Below, in pieces: positions 51,986 to 59,262 of a stretch of DNA of 64,000 nt. The first letter of the stretch is position 1. Each line of letters starts with the position of its first letter. Made by a program: the position numbers and the translations under genes. The stretch lies in the NCBI RefSeq assembly GCF_013410115.1, contig NZ_JACCCV010000001.1, positions 1,240,001-1,304,000 of the forward strand, given 5' to 3'. This stretch comes from Tunturiibacter gelidiferens. GTDB taxonomy: Bacteria; Acidobacteriota; Terriglobia; Terriglobales; Acidobacteriaceae. A model generated the notes under the pieces. That model was not told the origin of the DNA, ran no database searches, and saw nothing but the letters and a program-made list of their open reading frames with translations.

Positions 51986-53815
51986 CTATGGATGAGCGGA
52001 AGGAACCTCACCAGCGGAGGAAGTATTCGCGAGAAGCTTCTTGGCTTTCTGCCGCTCAAGCGCAGCATCGGCGCTTCGTCCCTGTCTGTCGAGAGCGTCG
52101 GCCAACGCGGAGTGTGCCTCGCTGTAGTTTGGGTCTGCTTCGACTGCGGTTTGCAATTGAAATATCGCATCCGCGGTCTTGCCTTGCTTGAGGAGTGCTC
52201 TGCCGCTATCTAGGGCAAAGTTGGCACGTTGTCGACTGACAGCGATACGGCTGAGGGCTGCGGCTTTCTTGCGTTCTGCGGCAGCGCCTTCAGAGTCTCC
52301 CTGCTGGCTGAGGATGGCGGCGAGGCTGATGTGTGGACTAGGCTGGTTGGGTAGAAGATCGATGGCGCGTCGCAAGGCTGATGCGGCCTTTTCGTGATCG
52401 TTATTGTTTTTGTAGACATTGCCAAGGAGCGCCCATGCCTCACCGTTGTTGGGGCGTAGCGCGGTGGCCTTCTCGAGTTCGGCCTGAGATTCTGCGAAAC
52501 GTCCGAGCTGCATGTAGAGTACGCCGAGCGTGTAGGGCGGATCAGGCAACGTGGGATCGAGTTGCTCCGCGCGAAGGAACTCCGCGACCGCTGCGGTTGG
52601 ATCGTCTTTCAACTTCAGGGCCAGTCCAAGATCGTAGTGGAGATGTGAGTTGTCAGGTTCGATCAGGAGACCTGCACGAAACTGCTCGATGGCGTGGTTG
52701 AGATCGCTCTGTTGAAGATACGCAACGCCGAGGTCTTGGCGCAGGGTCGGATTTTTCTCATCCAGTGCAAGGGCTCGCAGGTAGAAGATGATGGCTCCCT
52801 TTGCGTCGCCTGTCTGTACGAGAGCGAGTCCGAGGTTCGTGAGTACGGCAGAGTCCTGGGGTCGTGCGGCGGCGACCTGTTGAAAGAGAGGTATAGCTTC
52901 ACGAGGATTGTCATTCGCTTGCAGGGTGAGGGCGAGTTCGTATTTGATATCCGTCGACGCAGGATCAACGGCCATCGCATGTCGCAGTACCGTGATGGCC
53001 GCGTCTTCCTGATCGCTTGCAAGTAAGGCACGACCAAGTTGCAGTGCGTACTCGACATTTTCTTTGGACAGGTTATTCGCTTTGGTAAGCTCGCTGACCG
53101 CGTTTGCGAGGTCCCCTTGATTTAGAAAGACGGAGCCAAGGTGATAGTGCGCGGCTGCGAGTGATGGCTCTAGTGAGATAGCACGTTGAAACTGGACCGT
53201 GGCGTCACTATAGGTCTGTTGTTGTGCGAGGATCGTGCCTAGACTATCGTGCAGAGCCGCGTTGTCAGGCGAATTGTAGAGAGCCGACTCCAGCTGCTTT
53301 TGCGCGGTGGCTGGCTCTCCCGTTGCCGCGAGGGCGGCGGCGTAGGCGATGGAGGCTTGGGGCGTCAGCGCCTGTGACGCATCGCTCTTTGCTCCGTCGA
53401 GGAGTTGAAACATCTGCATTGATTTCTGATATTCGCGAAGCTGAGAGTAGGTGATCGCCAAGTTGAGTGAGGCATCAGAGTTCTGCGGATCGAGTTTGTG
53501 GGCCAGTTCGAGTTGGTCCACCGCGTATGCGAGATTTCCCTCAGCAAGTAGTACAGTTCCGAAGGCACTGTGGCCGGCGGCAACCTCGGGTGCAAGTTTT
53601 ACGACTTTCGCAAATTGGATGTGTGCTGAAAGTAGGTCGTTCTGACGATATGCTGCGGAGCCGGCACGAAACGCTTCTTCGGCTTCCTTTACTCTGTCGG
53701 GTGGGGCGGTCTGTGAAGAAGCTGCCGGCGTGGTGGCGGTTTGTGCCCGCGCTAGCGGAATGATCGTTGCGAGGACGCTGCACAGCAGAAGCGAAGGTGT
53801 CTGGAGGAGTTGCAT
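51986..53815 (-). CDS. Exported tetratricopeptide-repeat protein
   Basis: This 609-residue product has a signal peptide (TPSLLLCSVLATIIPLARAQ) and about 14 consecutive 34-residue TPRs through nearly the whole protein (for example AAHYHLGSVFLNQGDLANAV; SHLHYDLGLALKLKDDPTAAV). The solenoid should act as a protein-binding scaffold in the periplasm. The frame is open upstream to 54058, but the true start is the ATG at 53815 that begins the signal. It lies 16 bp after the secreted-unknown gene and 168 bp before CRTAC1-3. TPR proteins next to CRTAC1 genes suggest an assembly or docking role. Confidence 0.9.
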   Translation of the reverse strand: MQLLQTPSLLLCSVLATIIPLARAQTATTPAASSQTAPPDRVKEAEEAFRAGSAAYRQNDLLSAHIQFAKVVKLAPEVAAGHSAFGTVLLAEGNLAYAVDQLELAHKLDPQNSDASLNLAITYSQLREYQKSMQMFQLLDGAKSDASQALTPQASIAYAAALAATGEPATAQKQLESALYNSPDNAALHDSLGTILAQQQTYSDATVQFQRAISLEPSLAAAHYHLGSVFLNQGDLANAVSELTKANNLSKENVEYALQLGRALLASDQEDAAITVLRHAMAVDPASTDIKYELALTLQANDNPREAIPLFQQVAAARPQDSAVLTNLGLALVQTGDAKGAIIFYLRALALDEKNPTLRQDLGVAYLQQSDLNHAIEQFRAGLLIEPDNSHLHYDLGLALKLKDDPTAAVAEFLRAEQLDPTLPDPPYTLGVLYMQLGRFAESQAELEKATALRPNNGEAWALLGNVYKNNNDHEKAASALRRAIDLLPNQPSPHISLAAILSQQGDSEGAAAERKKAAALSRIAVSRQRANFALDSGRALLKQGKTADAIFQLQTAVEADPNYSEAHSALADALDRQGRSADAALERQKAKKLLANTSSAGEVPSAHP

Positions 53816-53831
53816 CTCAGCCCGATTGTAA

Positions 53832-54425
53832 TCATGGATGGAGGGGAGTGGGGTTGCTGGTCTGAGCTGGGGCCTGCGCAAAGACGGCATAGTCGCGGCC
53901 GATGTAGAGTCGGTATCCGGTGCTGTCGGGCCCTGGCAAGATTTGCAGAGGAGTTGGACGGCGGAGGGTGGCGTCTTTGGCGGAGGGGACGGAGAAGAGA
54001 TCGTGGCCTCCGATGTCCATGACGACGAAGGTACTGCCAGCCACGAAGCCGCAGCCATATGCTCCTGGCTGGAGCTGATGACCTTGGATGTCGATGGATG
54101 CCTCAGTGATTAGATAGGCCTGATATTTCTCCTGGACCGAACTTGAGTAGCCTGCCGTATCCACCAAGGCGACTAGGAGAAGCGCGTCCTTCGTGAATTG
54201 CACTCCCCCAGAGTTTCTGGCTTGAATGGGCGCGCTCTGACCTCGAAAAAAGACCGTGGCAGGCAGGAACTGCGCTGCTTCTGTGGCGGTCAGAACTCTC
54301 GTTCCGATCACAGGGGTCGAATCGTTCTGATATGGGCCAAGGGCTGGAGGCGCTGCGTGTAAAGAAGGAGCTGCGATGCTAAACAGCAGGATGGAGCGCA
54401 ACGATTTACGGAGCATGAGCGGCAT
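53832..54425 (-). CDS. Secreted protein of unknown function (family member 2)
   Basis: This 197-residue product has a signal peptide (LRSILLFSIAAPSLHAAPP). The beta-rich mature part (VDTAGYSSSVQEKYQAYLIT; GHQLQPGAYGCGFVAGSTFV; DIGGHDLFSV) resembles the protein at 39320-39859, including the AGYS...KYQ and G..L.PG.Y.CG blocks. ATGs at 54425 and 54416 both suit the signal; the open frame reaches 54470. It is the first gene of the minus-strand run, while its relative is the last. The biochemical function is unknown. Confidence 0.75.
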   Translation of the reverse strand: MPLMLRKSLRSILLFSIAAPSLHAAPPALGPYQNDSTPVIGTRVLTATEAAQFLPATVFFRGQSAPIQARNSGGVQFTKDALLLVALVDTAGYSSSVQEKYQAYLITEASIDIQGHQLQPGAYGCGFVAGSTFVVMDIGGHDLFSVPSAKDATLRRPTPLQILPGPDSTGYRLYIGRDYAVFAQAPAQTSNPTPLHP

Positions 54426-54503
54426 CTTATCAGTCGCGTCGGACTTCGTCGTGAGAGAGCGTGCCAGCATGTAGACTGGTGATCTTTTGGAGAGGGAGAC
54501 ACC

Positions 54504-57020
54504 ATGCGGGCTGCTTTTTCTTTGGTCGCAATGCTTGGCGGGATCGCGGCCGCCCAGACTGGGGCTTTGCGGCCGGTCGATGCTTTTCCGGTGAACGAAG
54601 ACGGGCTAGCGATTCAACGTCATGTTGAAGCAGGAAAGCCATTTACTGTGGCGGGATCGCGCGGCGTCATGCCTGGACAGCAGGAGGGGACGTTTGAGGC
54701 TTGGATACTGCCAGTGAAGTTGCTGAGCCACTTCGCGATTCGAGCTGATGTGGAGGGCTATTCGGTACCGATCGACCTGAATGCAGACGCTGCTGAGATC
54801 GGGGTGTTCCCCGATCACACGGTGATTACGTATTCGCATATAGCCTTCACGGTAAAGCAGATTATGTTTGCGCAGGACGATGCAGAGGATGGTACAGGTG
54901 CGGTTGTGATGTTTCAGATCGATTCGACGCGGCCGATGGATCTGACCTTCAGCTTTACGCCGGAGATGCGGCCTATGTGGCCACAGCGTAGCCAGGGGGT
55001 TCCATCTGCGGAGTGGGTGAGACGACAGGATGGCGGGTTTTATGTGCTTCATACGGACTTTCCTGACCTGGCGGGGGCTGTGGCGATGCCGAACACGCAG
55101 CCGGGGATTCTCGCTCCGTATCAGGAGAAGCCCAAGTTCTATCCGCTGGAGCTGAAGCTTCATTACGACCCCAAGCGAGATACGAATCACTACTTTCCGC
55201 TATTGATGGCGATGGGAAATACCGTCGAGACGGCTACCAACGGCATGCTGCAAGGGAAGCTGGAGCGATTGAATGCGGAGTTGCCGCAGATCTATGCGAA
55301 GCACGCGGAGCGATACCGGCAGATGGGAGACAGGCTGACGGCGATTCGCACTCCGGATGCCGGGTTGAACGATGACTTCGGTTGGGCTGAGATGTCGATT
55401 GAGCAGTTGAGGGCGAAGGCGCAGCCTGGCGGCGAGATCGGGTTGGTCGCGGGATATTACTCGTCCGGAGACTCGGCGAGGCCCGGCTTTGGCTGGTACT
55501 TTGGGCGTGACAGCTTGTATACGCTTTATGCGGTGAATGGCTTTGGCGACTTTGGGTTGAGTCGCGATGAGCTTGAGTTCCTGATGAAGCGGCAGCGTGA
55601 TGATGGGAAGATCATGCACGAGTATCCGCAGACCGCGGCTTACTTTGACTGGAAGGATTTCTCTTACGCTTATGCTGCGGCTGATTCGACGCCGCTGTTT
55701 CTGACGGCGATGCTGGACTATGTGCAGAGCAGCGGAGATGTCAGTTTTCTCCGTGAACATCGGGAGGTTGTTGAAAAAGCGTGGCGTTTTGAGACGACGC
55801 ATGACTCCGATGGTGATGGCATCTATGACAACTCGCAGGGTACCGGGTGGGTGGAGAGCTGGCCGGGTGGGATGCCGCATCAGGAGGTTTACCTCGCGCT
55901 GCTGGATCAGCAGGCTTCGGTTGCGATGTCGAAGCTGGCTCGTTTGCTGGGGGATCAGGCGACGGCTGACTCCGCCGCAGCGCGGGGTGTTGAGTTGGCG
56001 AAGAAGATTGAGGCGGAGTATTACGATTCGGCGCGGCAGGCTTATGCCTTCAGCCGGAACGCTGATGGGACTCTTGATCGTACAGCTACGGTTTATCCGG
56101 CGATTGCGTGGTGGAATGGTGGTGAAGGGCTGGCTCATCCAGGGGCGAGCTTTCGACGGTGGGCTTCGCATGATTTTTCTACCGACTGGGGTCTGAGGGA
56201 TGTGGCGGAGAGCGATCCTTTCTACGATCCGATCAGCTATCACCAGGGATCGGTCTGGCCTTTGTTTACCGGGTGGGCGTCGGTGGCGGAGTATCGTGCG
56301 GGACATCCGCTGGCCGGGTATGCGCACCTGATGCAGAATGCCGATCTGACTACGGCGCAGGACCTAGGCGCGGTGACGGAGTTGCTGTCGGGTGCGTTCT
56401 TTCAACCTTTCGGGAGGAGTACGAGTCATCAACTCTGGTCTTCGGCGATGGTGATTACTCCGGCGTTGCGTGGTTTGTTTGGTATTGAGGTGGATGGGCT
56501 CTCGAGTTCGCTTCATCTTGATCCGCATCTGCCTGCGGATTGGGATCATGCTGCGGTGGATCGGCTTCATGTTGGTGGATCTGTTTGCTCGCTGGAGTAC
56601 CAGCGTGAGGCGCGCGGCCTGGTGGTGAAGGTGAGTACGCTCTCTGGTCCTGCGGTTCGGCTGGCCAGCGCGGTGAAGGGTTCGCGGGTTTCGGCTGATG
56701 GTTCGTCTGTGGTCTTTGCGTTGCCGGCGATTGAGGTTGCCGTGCCGCATGGGTTGCCACTGCCGGGAGCGCGGACGTCGCAGATGAAGGTGCTGAGTGA
56801 GGTCTCCGAGGCGCACTCGTTGAAGCTGGAGCTGGAGGCTGATGCGGGGACGGTTGTCGAGCTGACGGTGCGGCGTAATGAGGCCAAGCTGGGGCTCCAT
56901 GTTGAGGGTGGGACGATCGTGGATGCTGCCGCAGGTAGGGGTGCCGGGTTGGAGAAGCTGATTGTGAAGTTTCCCCAGGGTACTGGCTACCAGCAGAGTG
57001 CTGTGACCTTGAGCTGGTGA
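54504..57020 (+). CDS. Exported GDE-like (alpha/alpha)6 glycoside hydrolase
   Basis: This 838-residue product has a signal peptide (AAFSLVAMLGGIAAAQ). An N-terminal beta-sandwich (about 20-300) precedes an (alpha/alpha)6 toroid (about 310-700) like the amylo-alpha-1,6-glucosidase domain of glycogen debranching enzymes. GWYFGRDSLY places the likely acid Asp at D336. SYHQGSVWPLFTGW and QLWSSAMVITPALRGLFGIE are typical of this fold. A C-terminal beta domain ends it. It probably trims an alpha-glucan or related oligosaccharide outside the cytoplasm; the exact bond is uncertain. GGAGAGGGAG precedes the ATG. Element copy C begins 1 nt after its stop. Confidence 0.8.
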   Translation: MRAAFSLVAMLGGIAAAQTGALRPVDAFPVNEDGLAIQRHVEAGKPFTVAGSRGVMPGQQEGTFEAWILPVKLLSHFAIRADVEGYSVPIDLNADAAEIGVFPDHTVITYSHIAFTVKQIMFAQDDAEDGTGAVVMFQIDSTRPMDLTFSFTPEMRPMWPQRSQGVPSAEWVRRQDGGFYVLHTDFPDLAGAVAMPNTQPGILAPYQEKPKFYPLELKLHYDPKRDTNHYFPLLMAMGNTVETATNGMLQGKLERLNAELPQIYAKHAERYRQMGDRLTAIRTPDAGLNDDFGWAEMSIEQLRAKAQPGGEIGLVAGYYSSGDSARPGFGWYFGRDSLYTLYAVNGFGDFGLSRDELEFLMKRQRDDGKIMHEYPQTAAYFDWKDFSYAYAAADSTPLFLTAMLDYVQSSGDVSFLREHREVVEKAWRFETTHDSDGDGIYDNSQGTGWVESWPGGMPHQEVYLALLDQQASVAMSKLARLLGDQATADSAAARGVELAKKIEAEYYDSARQAYAFSRNADGTLDRTATVYPAIAWWNGGEGLAHPGASFRRWASHDFSTDWGLRDVAESDPFYDPISYHQGSVWPLFTGWASVAEYRAGHPLAGYAHLMQNADLTTAQDLGAVTELLSGAFFQPFGRSTSHQLWSSAMVITPALRGLFGIEVDGLSSSLHLDPHLPADWDHAAVDRLHVGGSVCSLEYQREARGLVVKVSTLSGPAVRLASAVKGSRVSADGSSVVFALPAIEVAVPHGLPLPGARTSQMKVLSEVSEAHSLKLELEADAGTVVELTVRRNEAKLGLHVEGGTIVDAAAGRGAGLEKLIVKFPQGTGYQQSAVTLSW

Positions 57021-57021
57021 G

Positions 57022-57165
57022 GGGTACCCCCTGGGGGGTATCTCCGTGGAAGTCATTTATTCTGAGTCGGATATGAAATTTTGGATTTGCAAAATCGTCA
57101 TACCAAAAGGGTTATCGGTAAATTCGTCTTTCTAAAGGGTTTTATGGGTTAATTTATGGGTTAAA
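57022..57165 (+). repeat. 3'-UTR composite element, copy C
   Basis: It starts 1 nt after the stop of the GDE-like gene. The palindrome core TACCCCCTGGGGGGTA lies at 57025-57040. It is followed by TCCGTGGAAGT, TTTGCAAAATCGTC, AAAAGGGTTA, AAATTCGTCT and AAAGGGTTTTATGGGTTA. It matches copies A and B in block order. A long hairpin follows directly. Confidence 0.8.
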
Positions 57166-57166
57166 A

Positions 57167-57199
57167 CGAAAGAACCCGCTGTGGGAGCGGGATCTTTCG
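57167..57199 (+). terminator. Hairpin terminator after element copy C
   Basis: A 13-bp stem with one mismatch (CGAAAGA-A-CCCGCT pairing AGCGGG-A-TCTTTCG) has a 5-nt loop. It is a strong hairpin without a T-run behind it. It ends the GDE-like transcript. Confidence 0.65.
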
Positions 57200-57284
57200 C
57201 TGTATCTATCTAAGTATAGCTTTTGGGGTGGAACTAATGCGCCACGCGTAAGTACTTGCGTTGGATGTAGTTGAGTGCTTCAGG

Positions 57285-57293
57285 GGCTTGACA
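57285..57293 (+). repeat. GGCTTGACA tag, copy C
   Basis: GGGGCTTGACAAGTTTTT lies 245 nt after the palindrome of copy C. It is the third member of the tag set (see 22460 and 28361). Confidence 0.5.
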
Positions 57294-57371
57294 AGTTTTT
57301 AGCCCGTCCCCACGGCGATTCTTTCAGTGCTGCCAGGGTTCTCGATGGGTCGCGCCGGTGCTGGGTGGAAG

Positions 57372-58244
57372 TTAGAACAGGATGGACGGCAACCACGCGC
57401 CGGCAGGATCGTTATACAGCCCAGTGCTCATTAGCGTCATGGGCTGAACAACGCGGAGACCATTCTGCAGGCACCACCGCAGCAACGCGCTGTTGCGAGA
57501 GGGGAGAAGGATTCCGGGGCCGGCGAAGGAATCCGCCGAAGCGAGTAGCGCCTGCATATCCAGATTTGTCTCCGACGTGGAGTGGCCAAAGAAGGCGAGA
57601 TGGGTGGTGTATCCGGTAACGCGGCCTGCTCGTTCGACAACCAGCGCCGTGCCTCCTGAGATGGCCTGTTTCAGGTCGACAGCACGGTCGAAGCCATGAA
57701 CGCGGCGAGAAAGCGAGTTGCAGGCATCTTCGTCCGCCGGGGTAGCGGGCCGCACCTGGCATCCGGGAACGCTGCGTTGGCGAGTCTGTCCCTGCATGCA
57801 GCAGAGCGGCTCGCGGACGTCGAAGCCGCAGGAGGTATAGAGGGAGAGGGAGCGATTGTGAAAGGCCGCCTGGACCAACCGTACTCCGGCGGCTCCGCGA
57901 TCACGGGCGCGATCCATCACGGCCTGCATCAGCAGACGGCCGACACCCCTATTCTGTGCTCCAGGATGAATCGTGATGGGTCCGACGCCGCGGATGATGG
58001 AGCCCTCGTCAAGGACGTTGCTGCCGACGACCTGGCCGTTGATCTCTGCCACAACGCAATAACAATCAGGGTCTGAAAACATCGAGGAGATGGCACGTAT
58101 CGCCATCTCAGGTGTTGGGAAGTCGGGTGGAAAACCGTGAGCAGAGCTGATGGCGGTGAAGGCGTCATAATCGATCTGCCCGCAGGTTGCGGCATCCTCG
58201 GCTGTGGCAGACCTGATAACGACAGACGTATCTTTCGATGGCAT
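57372..58244 (-). CDS. Double-GNAT N-acetyltransferase
   Basis: This 290-residue cytoplasmic product has two GNAT folds. The N-terminal one (about 8-145) has the acetyl-CoA loop in HPGAQNRGVGRLLMQAVMDR and a C-terminal strand NRSLSLYTSCGFDVREPL. The second (about 155-285) is more divergent (VRPATPADEDACNSLSRRV; RVTGYTTHLAFFGHS), so it may serve in substrate binding. The substrate is unknown; amino acids, antibiotics or protein N-termini are all possible for this superfamily. The ATG at 58244 (MPSKDTSVVIR) starts the first fold; the open frame extends 42 codons upstream without family similarity. Confidence 0.85.
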   Translation of the reverse strand: MPSKDTSVVIRSATAEDAATCGQIDYDAFTAISSAHGFPPDFPTPEMAIRAISSMFSDPDCYCVVAEINGQVVGSNVLDEGSIIRGVGPITIHPGAQNRGVGRLLMQAVMDRARDRGAAGVRLVQAAFHNRSLSLYTSCGFDVREPLCCMQGQTRQRSVPGCQVRPATPADEDACNSLSRRVHGFDRAVDLKQAISGGTALVVERAGRVTGYTTHLAFFGHSTSETNLDMQALLASADSFAGPGILLPSRNSALLRWCLQNGLRVVQPMTLMSTGLYNDPAGAWLPSILF

Positions 58245-58435
58245 CGTGAAAACGCCCCCTGTTTGGTGCGAGAAGTCTACCAGCGCAGCATCCAGCGTAC
58301 ACGCAAGCAGGAGCAAGCTCAGCTGTACATAATCAGGCTCGTTGACTTCACGTGCTTTTGAAAATTCCAAAGTAGATTGCTAGTCTGTTAGCCAATTTAT
58401 CCGCCAATAGAAAGAGGTTGAGGAGGATCTCTAAC

Positions 58436-59242
58436 GTGTCACAGAAAGTGGATCTCTATGACAGTGCGTATGGAAATTATGTGTCGGATACGTACCGGCG
58501 GGTGCGCATCGAGACCTACGGCGAAGATTTTGGGCAAACAAGCTGGGTCACGACGGAGGAGTCCAACGAAATCCCCCAACTGCTGGACCTGAGATCCAAT
58601 TCGTTCGTGCTGGAAGTGGGGTTCGGTTCGGGTGGCTATGCGTTGCACCTTGCGGAAAAGGTGGGCTGCCGCCTGGTTGGGTTAGATATTAATGCTCTTG
58701 GAGTTCGCAATGCGAACGAACTTGCGCTGGCAAGAGGCCTTGATTCACTAGCCCGTTTTGAGCAGTGTGACGCTTCCAAAGATCTGCCTTTTGACGACGA
58801 TAGTTTTGACGCGGTGTTCTCGAATGACGTTTTGTGCCATCTTCCAAGACGTCCCGAGGTGCTGGGTGAGATGTTTCGCATACTGAAGCCCGGCGGACGG
58901 ATGCTATTCAGTGACGCTCTGGTAGTGGGCGGATTGCTTTCCATCGAAGAGATCGCCACACGCAGCTCGATTGGCTTTTATGTGTACAGTCCGCCAGGAG
59001 AGAATGAACGACTTATCGAGCGAGCGGGGTTTCGCCGGATCCGCGTCACCGACACAACCGTAAGTGCTTCCCGGGTGGCGAAACAGTGGCATGATGCACG
59101 GGAGAAAAACAAAGAGAAGCTGGTCGCGGCGGAAGGCGATATCAACTTCGAGGGGCTGCAGCGGTTCCTGTCCTGCGTACATACCTTAACTGGCGAAAGG
59201 CGCCTACTGAGGTATTTGTACTTTGCGAAGAAGGACTCGTGA
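58436..59242 (+). CDS. SAM-dependent class I methyltransferase
   Basis: This 268-residue cytoplasmic protein has motif I VLEVGFGSGGYALHLA (about 57-72), an acidic ribose-binding residue in LVGLDI, motif II/III FDAVFSNDVLCHL, and post-motif EMFRILKPGGRMLFSDAL. It resembles small-molecule methyltransferases such as the UbiE or sarcosine/dimethylglycine group; the substrate is unknown. The GTG at 58436 has AGGAGG 10 nt upstream; a TTG at 58418 overlaps that site and is unlikely. It is divergent from the GNAT gene and convergent with the GH13 gene, so it is transcribed alone. Confidence 0.88.
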   Translation: MSQKVDLYDSAYGNYVSDTYRRVRIETYGEDFGQTSWVTTEESNEIPQLLDLRSNSFVLEVGFGSGGYALHLAEKVGCRLVGLDINALGVRNANELALARGLDSLARFEQCDASKDLPFDDDSFDAVFSNDVLCHLPRRPEVLGEMFRILKPGGRMLFSDALVVGGLLSIEEIATRSSIGFYVYSPPGENERLIERAGFRRIRVTDTTVSASRVAKQWHDAREKNKEKLVAAEGDINFEGLQRFLSCVHTLTGERRLLRYLYFAKKDS

Positions 59243-59262
59243 GATGAGATTTCGGCCAGTGT

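Larger units (their letters stand above)
57021..57371. other. Intergenic region holding element copy C
   Basis: These 350 bp lie between the convergent GDE-like gene and the GNAT gene. They hold element C, its hairpin and the GGCTTGACA tag; I see no gene. Confidence 0.7.

Noticed and set aside
51877..53834. 10-mer TGATTACAAT (minus) before both the TPR gene and the CRTAC1-3 gene
   Set aside because: The distances to the starts differ (about 10 and 60 nt), so it is not a shared promoter position; chance is likely.
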